A stretch of DNA of 64,000 bases from Kaistia terrae (GCF_026344005.1 NZ_JAPKNH010000006.1:186001-250000), one strand, 5' to 3'. Numbered from the stretch's first letter, positions 38,580 to 49,360 are shown. Notes: generated from the sequence alone by a model not told the origin. Program-made: numbers and translations.

Positions 38580-38616
38580 AAAAGGCGCTCCGTGGCAGCA
38601 CGGCGCGCCTTTTTGC
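38580..38616 (+). terminator. Terminator after the outer-membrane protein
   Basis: The stem AAAAGGCGC (38580-38588) with GCGCCTTTT (38605-38613) is continued by an inner CCGTG/CACGG helix with a GCAG loop. The T-run belongs to the right arm. Confidence 0.85.
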
Positions 38617-38683
38617 GTTTCGAAGGGCAGCTGTCTTTCTGCTAGGCTCCCGGAGCCCTTGTTGGTGGCATGGGGAGCGGTGA

Positions 38684-39154
38684 ATGCGGCAGCCCTGGAT
38701 CATTCCGTTCGTCGTCGCGCTTCTGGTCGCTGCCAGCCTTTCGTGGGTGACGGCGGCGGATGCGACCTCCGACGAGGCGCTGATACGGGCACGGCTTCAA
38801 GGCTGGGCCGATGCCTTCAACGCGCGCGACGCCGAGGCTGCCTGCGACCTGTTTGCGGATGACGTGATCGCCACCGTTCGCGGAACGCCCGACAGCGGCA
38901 AGGCGGAGATATGCGGTCGCCTGCGCCACGCGCTGGCCAAGCCCGACCAGACCATGTCCTACACACCCGACATAGCGGAGGTGCTGGTCTCAGGCGATCT
39001 CGCGGTGGTTCGATTGACCTGGACGCTGAAGGTCGTGCGGGGCGGCAAGGTCGCGTTCTCGCAGGAGAAGGGGATGGACCTCTTCAAGCGAGACGCAAGC
39101 GGCACGTGGCGCATCCTTCGCTTCATCGCCTTCGCGACCGAGAAAGACGATTGA
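38684..39154 (+). CDS. Exported SnoaL/NTF2-like protein
   Basis: The 156-residue product has a signal peptide or N-terminal anchor (MRQPWIIPFVVALLVAASLSWVTAAD). A SnoaL-like domain follows: ALIRARLQGWADAFNARDAEAACDLFADDVIATVRG, the typical SgcJ/DUF4440 opening helix pair, then strands to WRILRFIAFATEKDD. The fold is a cone-shaped barrel used for small-ligand binding or catalysis. No known substrate is evident. It sits between two terminator-bounded units, downstream of the outer-membrane protein and upstream of the serC leader. Confidence 0.75.
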   Translation: MRQPWIIPFVVALLVAASLSWVTAADATSDEALIRARLQGWADAFNARDAEAACDLFADDVIATVRGTPDSGKAEICGRLRHALAKPDQTMSYTPDIAEVLVSGDLAVVRLTWTLKVVRGGKVAFSQEKGMDLFKRDASGTWRILRFIAFATEKDD

Positions 39155-39309
39155 GCCCATTTGTCGCGGTTTGAGCGCGCTCGGTCCGGCGCGGCAGCCC
39201 TGCACGGCCCCTGCAACTCCAATCCGGGGTGGCGTCCAAGGCGACGCCCGGCGGCTTGAAAGGTCGCTTGCATTCCGTCCGGCCGAGGCGTAAACGCGTC
39301 GGCGGGACA

Positions 39310-39350
39310 CGCCTCCCCAACGAGGCGCTTACTATCTGTGAGGATAGACT
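39310..39350 (+). promoter_or_regulatory. serC leader RNA motif
   Basis: Two hairpins directly precede the serC start: CGCCTC-CCCAAC-GAGGCG (39310-39327) and CTATC-TGTGAG-GATAG (39332-39347). The ribosome binding site GAGGA (39340-39344) lies inside the second one, and the ATG is at 39351. An alphaproteobacterial serC motif with two hairpins just before this gene is known; match to it is by position and shape from memory. Masking of the Shine-Dalgarno site suggests control of translation initiation. Confidence 0.65.
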
Positions 39351-40523
<1,173 letters not shown>

Positions 40524-40538
40524 TTTTCCAGCGCTTTC

Positions 40539-40561
40539 TGGCCGGGGCAATACCCCGGCCA
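40539..40561 (+). terminator. GC hairpin after serC
   Basis: TGGCCGGGG pairs over 9 bp with CCCCGGCCA around CAATA, 16 bp after the serC stop. There is no T-run after it, so it may only weaken readthrough into serA or stabilise the serC message. Confidence 0.45.
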
Positions 40562-40603
40562 TCATTCCCATTCCCCGTTTGATGCGCCAGCTTGTCCCGT
40601 TGG

Positions 40604-40693
40604 CGTCATCCCCGCGAAGGCGGGGATCCATACAGCCCCAGGCTTCGGCTGAATGGATCCCGGATCTACGCTTCGCTTCGTCCGGGATGACGA
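40604..40693. repeat. Intergenic palindromic repeat, GTCATCC type, copy 2
   Basis: Left end CGTCATCCCCGCGAAGGCGG then GGATCCATACAGCC; right end GGCTGAATGGATCCCGGA, a TACGCTTCGCTTCGT hairpin and GGGATGACG. It shares architecture with 7535-7635 and 42437-42540. It sits between serC and serA, just before the serA start. Confidence 0.8.
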
Positions 40694-40732
40694 CCGATGG
40701 TGACGGCGGCGAACCCGAAGGAACCATTCAGC

Positions 40733-42319
40733 ATGGCACCGCGCGTTCTCATTTCCGACAAGCTTTCCAAGACCGCCGTCCAGATCTTCAAGGATCGTGG
40801 CGTCGAGGTCGACTACCTGCCGGACCTCGGCAAGGACAAGGAAAAGCTGCTCGAGATCATCGGCAATTATGATGGTCTCGCCATCCGCTCGAATACCAAG
40901 GTGACGGAAAAGGTCATCGCTGCCGCGAAGAATCTTCGCGTCATCGGCCGCGCCGGCATCGGCGTCGACAATGTCGACATCCCGGCCGCGACCGCCAAGG
41001 GCATCATCGTGATGAACACGCCCTTCGGCAATTCGATCACCACGGCTGAACACGCCATCGCGATGATCTTCGCCACCGCCCGCCAGATCCCCGAAGCCAA
41101 TGCCTCGACCCAGGCCGGTAAGTGGGAGAAGAACCGCTTCATGGGCGTCGAAGTGACGGGCAAGACGCTCGGCATCATCGGCTGCGGCAATATCGGTTCG
41201 ATCGTCGCCGAGCGCGGCGTCGGCTTGCGCATGCGCGTCATCGCCTTCGATCCCTTCCTGTCGCCGGAGCGCGCCATCGATCTTGGCGTCGAGAAGGTCG
41301 AGCTGGAAGAGCTGTTCCGCCGCGCTGACTTCATCACCCTGCACACACCGCTGATCGACAAGACGCGCGGCATCATTGATGCCAAGGCGATCGCGACGAT
41401 GAAGGACGGCGTCCGCATCATCAATTGCGCGCGCGGTGGTCTGGTCGTCGAAAAGGATCTGGCCGAGGCGCTGAAGTCCGGCAAGGTTGCCGGCGCCGGC
41501 TTCGACGTGTTCGAGGAAGAGCCCGCGACCGAGAACGTCCTGTTCGGCCTGCCCAACGTCGTCGCGACGCCGCATCTCGGCGCTTCGACCACGGAAGCGC
41601 AGGAAAACGTCGCTCTGCAGGTCGCCGAGCAGATGGCCGACTATCTGGTCAAGGGTGCTGTTTCCAACGCGCTGAACATGCCGTCGATCACGGCCGAGGA
41701 AGCGCCGCGCCTGACGCCATTCATCAAGCTCGCGGAGCAGCTCGGCTCGTTCGCCGGCCAGCTCACCGAGACGGGCATCACGGCGATCAAGTTCGAATAT
41801 GAAGGCGATGTCGCGAACATGAACGTTCGCGCGCTGACGGCAGCGGCGCTCGCGGCGGTTCTGCGCCCGCAGCTGCAGTCGATCAACATGGTCTCGGCCC
41901 CGGCAATCGCCAAGGAACGCGGCATCGCGGTTGAAGAAGTCCGCCGCGAGCAGCAAGGCGCCTATGAAAACTACATCCGCCTGACGGTGACGACGGAGCG
42001 CCAGCAGCGTTCGGTGGCTGGTACGGTGTTCGGCGACGTCAAGCCGCGCATCATCCAGATCAAGGGCATCAACATGGAGGCCGAGCTCGGCCCCCACATG
42101 CTCTATGTCACCAACAAGGACAAGCCGGGCTTCATCGGCCGCTTTGCCAGCCTGCTCGGCGCCGAGGGCATCAACATCGCCACCTTCAACCTCGGCCGCC
42201 AGGCCGCCGGCGAGGATGCGATTGCGCTCATCGAAGTCGACGAGGCGATCTCGGATAGCGTCATCGACCGCGTCAGCGCGCTCGAAGGCGTCGTACAGGC
42301 CAAGCGCCTGTCGTTCTGA
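40733..42319 (+). CDS. serA: D-3-phosphoglycerate dehydrogenase
   Basis: SerA catalyses the first step of serine synthesis. The 528-residue product is the long form: a substrate/NAD domain with GKTLGIIGCGNIGSIVAERG (about 140-160), catalytic Arg and Glu regions in NCARGGLVVEKDLAEAL and VFEEEPA, and His in VATPHLGAST. An intervening domain follows (about 320-450), then a C-terminal ACT domain (HMLYVTNKDKPGFIGRFASLLGAEGINIATFNLGR) that usually binds serine for feedback inhibition. The start MAPRVLISDKL has GAAGGA upstream; the frame is open before it. The gene lies next to serC, with a palindromic repeat between them. Confidence 0.95.
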   Translation: MAPRVLISDKLSKTAVQIFKDRGVEVDYLPDLGKDKEKLLEIIGNYDGLAIRSNTKVTEKVIAAAKNLRVIGRAGIGVDNVDIPAATAKGIIVMNTPFGNSITTAEHAIAMIFATARQIPEANASTQAGKWEKNRFMGVEVTGKTLGIIGCGNIGSIVAERGVGLRMRVIAFDPFLSPERAIDLGVEKVELEELFRRADFITLHTPLIDKTRGIIDAKAIATMKDGVRIINCARGGLVVEKDLAEALKSGKVAGAGFDVFEEEPATENVLFGLPNVVATPHLGASTTEAQENVALQVAEQMADYLVKGAVSNALNMPSITAEEAPRLTPFIKLAEQLGSFAGQLTETGITAIKFEYEGDVANMNVRALTAAALAAVLRPQLQSINMVSAPAIAKERGIAVEEVRREQQGAYENYIRLTVTTERQQRSVAGTVFGDVKPRIIQIKGINMEAELGPHMLYVTNKDKPGFIGRFASLLGAEGINIATFNLGRQAAGEDAIALIEVDEAISDSVIDRVSALEGVVQAKRLSF

Positions 42320-42346
42320 GACACGGCTTTCTTATCGGAATGAAGA

Positions 42347-42378
42347 GGGGCGACGGGCAACCGTCGCCCCCTTTTTTT
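42347..42378 (+). terminator. Terminator after serA
   Basis: The 10-bp perfect stem GGGGCGACGG (42347-42356) with CCGTCGCCCC (42361-42370) around GCAA is followed by CTTTTTTTG. It lies 28 bp after the serA stop. Confidence 0.92.
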
Positions 42379-42436
42379 GTTTTGGTCGGGGGGGGGGGCG
42401 TCGGTGCAGGGGGCGCGATCGGCTTGGCCCAACCTC

Positions 42437-42540
42437 CGTCATCCTCGCGTAGGCGAGGATCCATACAGCCGCACCATCGGGCGTTTCGCGCGGCCGAAAA
42501 CCCGGCTGCATGGATCCCGGGTCTCCGCCCGGGATGACGG
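42437..42540. repeat. Intergenic palindromic repeat, GTCATCC type, copy 3
   Basis: Left end CGTCATCCTCGCGTAGGCGA then GGATCCATACAGCC; right end GGCTGCATGGATCCCGGGTC and GGGATGACGG. Between them lies a short variable core. It is the clearest copy of the three. Confidence 0.82.
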
Positions 42541-42613
42541 CGAGGGTGGGGTGAGGACGGAGCAAGGCAACGCCGTCGACCGCCCCTCGACGAGAGCGGA
42601 ATGACCGGCGACC

Positions 42614-43543
42614 CTACCGTCCAAACGACCGAATTCTCGCCAGGCTCAGCTGTGCCAGGGCGATGCCGCCAATGATCAGCGCGTAGCCGGCGCCATGATA
42701 CCAGCGTGGCTGTTCGCCCAGAAAGAGGATGGCGATGATCGAGCCGAATACCGGCAGCAGGTGGAAGAACGGGCCGGAGCGGTTGGGGCCAATCAGCGCG
42801 ACGCCGCGGTTGAAGAACATGTAGGCGACGACGGACGGGATCACGACGACATAGGCTAGCACGGCGAAGGTCAGCGGCGTCGCGTGCATGACCTTGCCGC
42901 TGGCGGCTTCCCAGACCCAGAAGGGCAGGACCATCGCCGCGCCGGCCGGAATGGTGAAGCCCAGCATCGACAGGTAGTGGATGCGCGGCCCCTTCTTCAG
43001 GAGCGCCGAATAGAAGCCGTAGCAGCTGATCGCCACCAGCATGATGATGTCGCCGACGTTCAGCGTCATGTGAAGCAGCACGGCCGGATCGCCCCGGCAG
43101 ATGATCAGGATGACACCGCAGAGCGACAGGCAGACACCGGTGATCTGGGCTGCCGTCATGCGGTCGCGGAAGAGAATCAACGACCAGATGCCGATTACCA
43201 GCGGCGCGATCGACTGCATCAGCAAGCCGTTCAACGCCTCGGTATATTGCAGTCCGTAATAGGCGAGCGTGTTGTAGGCGCCGATGCCGGATGCCGCCAG
43301 CAGCAGCATGACGGCGAGGCTGCCGCGAATGGCCGGCCAGTCGCGCCTCAGATGCGGCCAGGCGAAGGGCAGGATGATCAGCGACGCGCCGGCCCAGCGC
43401 ACCTGCGCCAAGGCGACCGGCGGGATCGTCCCGGCGACATAGCGGCCGAGCACGATGTTGATCGCCCAGAACAGGAAGGTCAGCGCGAGCAGGAGATAGG
43501 GCCGGTTGAACAGCCAGGCAAAGGCCCGCGATAGCAATGACAT
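42614..43543 (-). CDS. EamA/DMT-family transporter
   Basis: The 309-residue inner-membrane protein has ten predicted helices in two repeats of five (for example LLALTFLFWAINIVLGRYV and SLILFRDRMTAAQITGVCLSLCGVILII). The EamA signature occurs near the end of each repeat (YTEALNGLLMQSIAPLVIG and GPNRSGPFFHLLPVFGSIIAILFLGEQP). Such transporters export metabolites or amino acids. The substrate cannot be inferred. The start at 43543 (MSLLSRAF) is set by the membrane topology; the frame runs further upstream over the ClbS-type gene region. It is divergent from the gene at 43707. Confidence 0.85.
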   Translation of the reverse strand: MSLLSRAFAWLFNRPYLLLALTFLFWAINIVLGRYVAGTIPPVALAQVRWAGASLIILPFAWPHLRRDWPAIRGSLAVMLLLAASGIGAYNTLAYYGLQYTEALNGLLMQSIAPLVIGIWSLILFRDRMTAAQITGVCLSLCGVILIICRGDPAVLLHMTLNVGDIIMLVAISCYGFYSALLKKGPRIHYLSMLGFTIPAGAAMVLPFWVWEAASGKVMHATPLTFAVLAYVVVIPSVVAYMFFNRGVALIGPNRSGPFFHLLPVFGSIIAILFLGEQPRWYHGAGYALIIGGIALAQLSLARIRSFGR

Positions 43544-43706
43544 GAATGGGTCCCGGTCAGCAGAACGTCTGGATAGCCCTGTCGGGCCGTCGCTGCCAAG
43601 CGGGATCTGCCGGCCGTGTAGGGGAAGATCCGCCCGATCCGGCGTTTGCGAACTGGGCGGTTGGTGGATATGTCCTTTCGCAATCGAAGATGGAGGAGGC
43701 GGCTCG

Positions 43707-44219
43707 ATGGCAGTTCCGGCCAGCAAGGATGGGCTTCTGGAGGCGATCCACAGCAGCTATGCGAAGCTGATGAAGGATCTCGCGACCGTGCCGGAAGATC
43801 GGACCGGAGAACAAACGCTCGAAGGCCATGCGCGGGATACGCAGATGAGCGTGCATGACCTCGTCGCCTATCTGACGGGATGGAACGAGCTGGTGCTGAA
43901 GTGGCACGCGGGGCGGGAGGCGGGTGCTGCCGTCGATTTTCCCGAGACCGGCTACAAATGGAATCAGCTCGGGCAACTCGCGCAGAAATTCTATGACGAT
44001 TATGCGGACGTGCCGTTTCCACGGCTGCTGGAGCGTTTCGCGGCGGCCAAGGATCGTCTCGTCGATCGGATCGAGCGCTACGACGATGCCGCCCTGTATG
44101 GCGCGCCCTGGTATGAGAGCTACACCATGGGCCGGATGATCCAGTTCAACACATCCTCGCCCTATGCCAATGCGCGCGGCCGATTGCGCAAATGGAAGAA
44201 GGAAAACGGCATCGCCTGA
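43707..44219 (+). CDS. ClbS/DfsB-family four-helix-bundle protein
   Basis: The 170-residue product (MAVPASKDGLLEAIHSSYAKLMKDLATVPEDR) belongs to the DUF1706/DfsB family. HDLVAYLTGWNELVLKWHA and KWNQLGQLAQKFYDDYADVPFPRLLERFAAAKDRLVDRIE match its helices, as does WYESYTMGRMIQFNTSSPYANARGRLRKWKK. ClbS of E. coli hydrolyses colibactin; DfsB proteins act on related thiol or aldehyde adducts. The function of this one is open. A strong GGAGGAGG precedes the ATG. It starts 164 bp from the divergent EamA gene. Confidence 0.83.
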   Translation: MAVPASKDGLLEAIHSSYAKLMKDLATVPEDRTGEQTLEGHARDTQMSVHDLVAYLTGWNELVLKWHAGREAGAAVDFPETGYKWNQLGQLAQKFYDDYADVPFPRLLERFAAAKDRLVDRIERYDDAALYGAPWYESYTMGRMIQFNTSSPYANARGRLRKWKKENGIA

Positions 44220-44355
44220 CCGTTTGGCCGCTGTTTTCACGCAATCCACGCAATTGTGGCGCGGCGATACCACAATCTCGCGTTATGCGGCAGGAACCTG
44301 CGCCGGCTGATTCATGGCTGGCGGCAGATCATCCTGCAGGGGAAGCCATCCGGCC

Positions 44356-46011
44356 ATGAAGATCCTCGCCCTCACGCTCGCGGCCCTGGCCGCTTCCGGC
44401 GCCCACGCCTTCGCCGCAGACCTGCCCTTGAGCAGCCGCATCACCAGCGTCACCGTGCATCCGCAGGGTGCCGCCGTGCTGCGCGAGGCGGCGTTCTCGG
44501 TGCCGCCGGGTGTTAGCGTCCTGGTGGCGGATGACTTGCCGGCCGACATGGTCGCCGACAGCCTGCGCGTCGATGGGCTCGCGGTCGGCGGCGTCACGAT
44601 TCGCTCGGTCGAGACGCGGCCGGGCAAGGTCGATCCCGAGGCCGATCCGATCCGGCAGGCGATCGCCGCCGAGATCGAGACTTTGCGCGACAAGATCGGC
44701 TCCCTCGACGACCGGTTGGCGGCGCTGGATCTCCGCGTCAAGTTCATCGACCAGCTGGCGGAGAGCGTGCCGCAGGGATTGGCGAAGGGTATCGCCGAGG
44801 GCAAGTCGATCGGCGACTGGGTCCAGACCGCGGAAGGGCTCGGGCTCGAGCGCGAGAAGATCGACCAGCAGCGTAGCGCGACCCGCATCGAGCGGCGCGG
44901 CGTCGAGAAGCGGATCGACGAGCGCCAAAGGGCGTTGGACGCGCTGCCGCCGGTGCTGCCCAAGCTGATGGCGCGAATCGAACTGATGGCCAATCAGGCG
45001 GCGACCGGCAATCTGAGCCTCGGCTACCGTACGTATTCTGCCGGTTGGAGCCCGGCCTATGACATTTCGCTGGCGCTGGGCGAGGCGGCGGATGAGCCGA
45101 AGATGGAGCTTATCCGCCGGGCCGAGCTGCACCAGGAGACGGGCGAGGACTGGGCGGGCGTGGCGCTGTCCCTCTCCACCACCCGGCCCGCCGAAGGCAC
45201 GCAGGCGCCCGATCTCTCTGAAAGCGTGGTTCGTTTCGCGCCCCGCTTCGCCCAGGACGAGGCGAGCGAATCGATGCAGCTGGCGCGACCGGCGCCTGCT
45301 CCGACCGCGCGCTACAAGATGGAGGCGGAGGTCGGTGGCGGCGCGGATGCCGTCGTCCAGTCCGAAGCAGTCGCCGATTTTGGCGATTTTCGCGCCGAAT
45401 ACCGCATTGCCGAGCCCGTATCCGTCGCTTCGGGCGAGGGCAGCCGTTCGGTACGGATCGCGAGCGAGGCGGTTGCGCCTGCTATCGAGGTGCGGGCCGT
45501 ACCGGCTGTCAGCGACTCGGCCTTCCTCACCGCGCGCTTCAAGAACAAGTCCGGCGCGCCCTATGTCGGCGGCAATGCGGTGCTCTATCGCGACGGCGCC
45601 TTTGCCGGAACGGTGCCGCTGGCCTTCACCGCTCCGGAAGCCGAGCTGACGCTTGGCTTCGGCATCGATGACAAGGTCGGCGTCACCCGCACGACGCTGG
45701 ACCGCAAGACCGGCGAGCGCGGGCTGATCTCGTCGGAGAAGACCGACGAACTGCGCTACAGGATCAAGGTCGAGAACCGGCACGCGCGGCCGATCTCCAT
45801 CGTGGTCCTTGACCAGTTGCCCGTTCCCGAGGCGAAGACCATCACCGTTCAGTCTCTGGCAGAGGCGACGCCGCCGACCGAGAGCGCCGTCGACGGCAAG
45901 CGCGGCGTGGTCGCGTGGCGTTATGATTATGCCGCCGGCGAAACAAAAGAGATCATTCATGCGTTCGCAATCCGCTGGCCGGCCGATCAGGACGTATTCT
46001 GGGAGAATTGA
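44356..46011 (+). CDS. DUF4139 / mucoidy-inhibitor-like exported protein
   Basis: The 551-residue product has a signal peptide (MKILALTLAALAASGAHAFAADL) and the N-terminal DUF4140 region (ITSVTVHPQGAAVLREAAFSVPPG). Two coiled-coil stretches follow (about 100-210, ETLRDKIGSLDDRLAALDLR and EKIDQQRSATRIERRG). A large C-terminal beta-rich DUF4139 domain starts near 220 (GYRTYSAGWSPAYDISLALG) and ends AFAIRWPADQDVFWEN. The family is known as mucoidy inhibitor A-like; no biochemical role is established. The protein should sit in the periplasm. The frame is open further upstream; the signal peptide fixes the start. Confidence 0.82.
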   Translation: MKILALTLAALAASGAHAFAADLPLSSRITSVTVHPQGAAVLREAAFSVPPGVSVLVADDLPADMVADSLRVDGLAVGGVTIRSVETRPGKVDPEADPIRQAIAAEIETLRDKIGSLDDRLAALDLRVKFIDQLAESVPQGLAKGIAEGKSIGDWVQTAEGLGLEREKIDQQRSATRIERRGVEKRIDERQRALDALPPVLPKLMARIELMANQAATGNLSLGYRTYSAGWSPAYDISLALGEAADEPKMELIRRAELHQETGEDWAGVALSLSTTRPAEGTQAPDLSESVVRFAPRFAQDEASESMQLARPAPAPTARYKMEAEVGGGADAVVQSEAVADFGDFRAEYRIAEPVSVASGEGSRSVRIASEAVAPAIEVRAVPAVSDSAFLTARFKNKSGAPYVGGNAVLYRDGAFAGTVPLAFTAPEAELTLGFGIDDKVGVTRTTLDRKTGERGLISSEKTDELRYRIKVENRHARPISIVVLDQLPVPEAKTITVQSLAEATPPTESAVDGKRGVVAWRYDYAAGETKEIIHAFAIRWPADQDVFWEN

Positions 46012-46162
46012 GGGGCTGACATGCTCTGCCGGGGGTCGCGCCGGCGGTATGGAGTCTATATAGTCCGCGCGCTTCGTCCTGGCAGTTCGCCGGGCCGAAG
46101 CCTATCGCTCGCCGCGTATCGCGGCATAAGCTGTGGCTGGACGTCGAAAAGGGAAGTTCTCA

Positions 46163-47455
46163 ATGGCGAATGTAGTCGTCGTCGGATCGCAATGGGGCGA
46201 CGAAGGCAAGGGCAAGATTGTCGATTGGCTTTCGGAGCGCGCTGACATCGTCGTGCGCTTCCAGGGTGGACATAATGCCGGCCATACGCTCGTCATCGAC
46301 GGCGTCTCCTACAAGCTCAGCCTGCTGCCGTCCGGCGTCGTGCGTCCGGGCAAGATGGGCGTTATCGGCAACGGCGTGGTTGTCGATCCGCATGCGCTGA
46401 TCGCCGAGATCGGTCGTCTTGCTGCGCAGGGTGTCGCGGTCTCGCCCGACAATCTCCGCATCGCCGAGAACGCCGCGCTGATCCTGTCGCTGCACCGCGA
46501 CCTCGACGCTTTCCGCGAGAACAGCAATACCGGCACGCGCATCGGCACCACCAAGCGTGGTATCGGCCCTGCCTATGAAGACAAGGTTGGTCGTCGCGCC
46601 ATCCGCGTGATGGATCTTGCCGACCTGCCGGCTCTGCGTGAAAAGATCGAGCGGCTGCTGGCGCACCACAATGCGCTGCGCCGTGGCCTCGGCCAGGAAG
46701 AAATCCTGGCCGAGACGCTTTACGAAGAGCTCGCATCGGTCGCCGACAAGGTGCTGCCGTTCATGGATTCGGTCTGGCAGCTGCTCGACCGCGAGCGTCG
46801 CGCCGGCAAGCGCATCCTGTTCGAAGGCGCCCAGGGCGCTTTGCTCGACATCGACCACGGCACCTATCCGTTCGTCACCTCGTCCAACACCGTCGCCGGC
46901 CAGGCCTCGACCGGTTCAGGCGTCGGCCCGGGCGCGGTCGGCTATGTACTCGGCATCACCAAGGCCTATACGACGCGCGTCGGCGAAGGTCCGTTCCCGA
47001 CCGAGCAGACCGGCGAAGTCGGCGATTTCCTCGGCACGCGCGGCCATGAATTTGGCACGGTAACGGGGCGCAAGCGTCGTTGCGGCTGGTTCGACGCCGT
47101 GCTGGTTCGCCAGACGATCCGCACCTCCGGCATCACCGGAATCGCGCTGACGAAGCTTGATGTTCTCGACGGCCTTGAAGAAATCAAGATTTGCGTTGGA
47201 TATAAGCTGGATGGTCGTGAGATCGACTATCTTCCGGCTTCCCAGGCCGCGCAGGCCCGGGTCGAACCGATCTACGAGACGCTGGAAGGTTGGAAGGATA
47301 CGACCGCCGGTGCCCGTAGCTGGAACGATTTGCCGGCGCAGGCCGTAAAGTATGTTCGCCACGTCGAGGAATTGATCGGTGCGCCCGTTGCGCTCCTGTC
47401 GACCAGCCCGGAACGTGACGATACAATTCTGGTTCAGGATCCGTTTCAGGACTGA
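46163..47455 (+). CDS. purA: Adenylosuccinate synthetase
   Basis: PurA joins aspartate to IMP using GTP, the first step to AMP. The 430-residue product starts [28 protein letters not shown], with the P-loop-like GDEGKGK, and shows [63 protein letters not shown] and [19 protein letters not shown] lies seven bases before the ATG. It is followed after 52 bp by the large membrane protein. Confidence 0.96.
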   Translation: MANVVVVGSQWGDEGKGKIVDWLSERADIVVRFQGGHNAGHTLVIDGVSYKLSLLPSGVVRPGKMGVIGNGVVVDPHALIAEIGRLAAQGVAVSPDNLRIAENAALILSLHRDLDAFRENSNTGTRIGTTKRGIGPAYEDKVGRRAIRVMDLADLPALREKIERLLAHHNALRRGLGQEEILAETLYEELASVADKVLPFMDSVWQLLDRERRAGKRILFEGAQGALLDIDHGTYPFVTSSNTVAGQASTGSGVGPGAVGYVLGITKAYTTRVGEGPFPTEQTGEVGDFLGTRGHEFGTVTGRKRRCGWFDAVLVRQTIRTSGITGIALTKLDVLDGLEEIKICVGYKLDGREIDYLPASQAAQARVEPIYETLEGWKDTTAGARSWNDLPAQAVKYVRHVEELIGAPVALLSTSPERDDTILVQDPFQD

Positions 47456-47507
47456 GGGTGTCGATCACAGGCGCCGGTTCGGACGTGTCAGTTAGTAGAA
47501 TGAGACG

Positions 47508-49310
47508 ATGACCGACTATTACGCGGTATTGAAAAAGGCGGTTTCCGGGTTCGAGAGCGAATCCGGAGATGCGCGTCGTTCAGTTTACGACAAGGCGCGC
47601 ACGGCGCTGATCGGACAGCTGAAATCCATCGACCCACCACTGACGACCTCCGAGATTTCTCGCCAGCGCTTGGAATTGGAAGAGGCGATCCGCAAGGTTG
47701 AACGCGAGGCTAGCGCCGCGCGTCCGGCCCCTGCGCGCGTCAGCGCCGCGGCGGCCGTCGCCGAGGCGCTCGCCGTGCCGGAAGAACCGGCCGAGCCGGA
47801 ATACGTCGACGAACCGGAAGACGATCTGGAAGAGGAAGTGGCTGTGCCCACGCCGCCGCCGGCTCCGCCGGTTGCCGCGGCCCGGCCGCGTCCGGCCGCC
47901 GCAGCACCGGTGCCGCCGCCGGCGCCGATCCCCGCGCCTCCGCCGATACCCGAGCCGGTGGACGATATCCTCGACAGCTACGACGACCACGCAGACGACG
48001 AGCCCGGGCGAGAGCCTGATTGGCACGAGCCGGAACCGCGCCAGGCGCCGCCCGTGCAGCCGCAGTGGCCGCAGGTATCGCCGACCAAGCCGACCGCTTA
48101 TGATCGCGCCGCCCCGCAAGGCCGTCGCGAGCCGCCGATGATGCCGGCGACCCCGGTAGACGAACCGCGTTTCGAGGCGGATTCGGATAGCGATGACGTT
48201 CGTCACTTCGGCGCCGATGCCGATTGGGCGCCCGAGCCGTTGCGCGCGACGCCCATGAGCGGCGATGTGTTTGACGAGCCGCGCGAACGCCGTCCGACGC
48301 GCCGCGAGCGTAATGGCGATGCAGAGCGGCCTGCAGCAGCGTATGTGGAGCGGGCCAAGCCGTCTCGCCTGCCGACCCTGATCCTTCTGTCCCTGATCTG
48401 TCTGATGCTGGCTGGCATCGCGGCGTTGGCCTGGACCCAGCGCAGCGTCGTCAAGGACGTGATCGGCGATATCATTTCCTCGAATGACGGCGGCGCCAAG
48501 CCGACGTTGAGCGAGGATCCGATTCCGACCGCGCAGGCTCCCAGCAAGAATGCCGACCGCCTGGGCGGCGCGCCGGAAGAAGCGGCCAAGACCGTGCGCA
48601 CGGTCGATGCCGAACCTGCCGCCGATGGCGAAGAAGCCGATCCGCTTGCCGGTGTGATGGCGCCGGAAGGGACGCGCTCGGTTGCCGCCGCACCTGAACC
48701 GGCCCCCACCACCGATGCGGAGGCTCCCGCAGCGTCGCCGTCTGCTCCGGCGGCCGCCGGAAGCGCCGATGAATCGCTTGTGGCCCAGAAGGCTATTCTC
48801 TACGAACAGCCGACCGATGGCAGCCAGAACGTCAAGGTGGTCAATGCCAACGTGACGTGGAAGTTCGTCGCAAACTCGCCGAACGGCCCCGAAATCCAGG
48901 CCAATCTGGAGGCCCCGGAAAAGGGCCTGAAGGCGACGTTGACCATCCGCAAGAACAACGACTCGGCGCTGCCGGCGAGCCATCTCGTCGAAATCGTCGT
49001 CGACACGCCTGCCAACTTCGCAGGCGGTGGCGTCAAGTCGGTTCCGGCGCTGGTGATGAAGCCGACGGAAGAATCGCGCGGCCAGCCGCTCGATGGCGCC
49101 GCGGCCAAGGTCGCCGACGGCTTCTTCTGGATCGCGTTCTCGAACGATGCAGGCCCGCAGGCCCAGAACGTCGCGCTGATGCGCGAGCGCAACTGGATCG
49201 ACCTGCCGCTGGTCTACAACAATGACCAGCGTGCGATCCTGACCTTCGAGAAGGGGACGCCGGGTCAGCGCGTCTTCGACAAGGCCATGACTGCCTGGGG
49301 TAGCCAGTAG
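47508..49310 (+). CDS. Large proline-rich single-pass membrane protein of unknown function
   Basis: The 600-residue product has an N-terminal helical part (1-75, YYAVLKKAVSGFESESGDARRSVYDKARTALIGQLK, repeated DR-x-Y in family members). An acidic and proline-rich cytoplasmic region runs to about 280 (PPPAPIPAPPPIPEPVDD). One membrane helix follows (about 290-310, LILLSLICLMLAGIAALAW), and then an exported part. The exported domain includes a conserved beta-rich block from about 425 to the end (ILYEQPTDGSQNVKVVNANVTWKFV ... RNWIDLPLVYNNDQRAILTFEKG). Rhizobial genomes carry such a gene after purA. The periplasmic block may be a ligand or wall-contact domain. No catalytic motif is seen. Confidence 0.7.
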   Translation: MTDYYAVLKKAVSGFESESGDARRSVYDKARTALIGQLKSIDPPLTTSEISRQRLELEEAIRKVEREASAARPAPARVSAAAAVAEALAVPEEPAEPEYVDEPEDDLEEEVAVPTPPPAPPVAAARPRPAAAAPVPPPAPIPAPPPIPEPVDDILDSYDDHADDEPGREPDWHEPEPRQAPPVQPQWPQVSPTKPTAYDRAAPQGRREPPMMPATPVDEPRFEADSDSDDVRHFGADADWAPEPLRATPMSGDVFDEPRERRPTRRERNGDAERPAAAYVERAKPSRLPTLILLSLICLMLAGIAALAWTQRSVVKDVIGDIISSNDGGAKPTLSEDPIPTAQAPSKNADRLGGAPEEAAKTVRTVDAEPAADGEEADPLAGVMAPEGTRSVAAAPEPAPTTDAEAPAASPSAPAAAGSADESLVAQKAILYEQPTDGSQNVKVVNANVTWKFVANSPNGPEIQANLEAPEKGLKATLTIRKNNDSALPASHLVEIVVDTPANFAGGGVKSVPALVMKPTEESRGQPLDGAAAKVADGFFWIAFSNDAGPQAQNVALMRERNWIDLPLVYNNDQRAILTFEKGTPGQRVFDKAMTAWGSQ

Positions 49311-49360
49311 CAATCATCGTTTCATGGAAGCGCCGAACGCTGCCGGCGTCTTCGACGCCG

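Noticed and set aside
42388-42398. Run of 11 Gs that could be a phase-variable tract
   Set aside because: It lies between genes after a terminator, not in a coding or promoter region with a clear target; it may also be a sequencing artefact.
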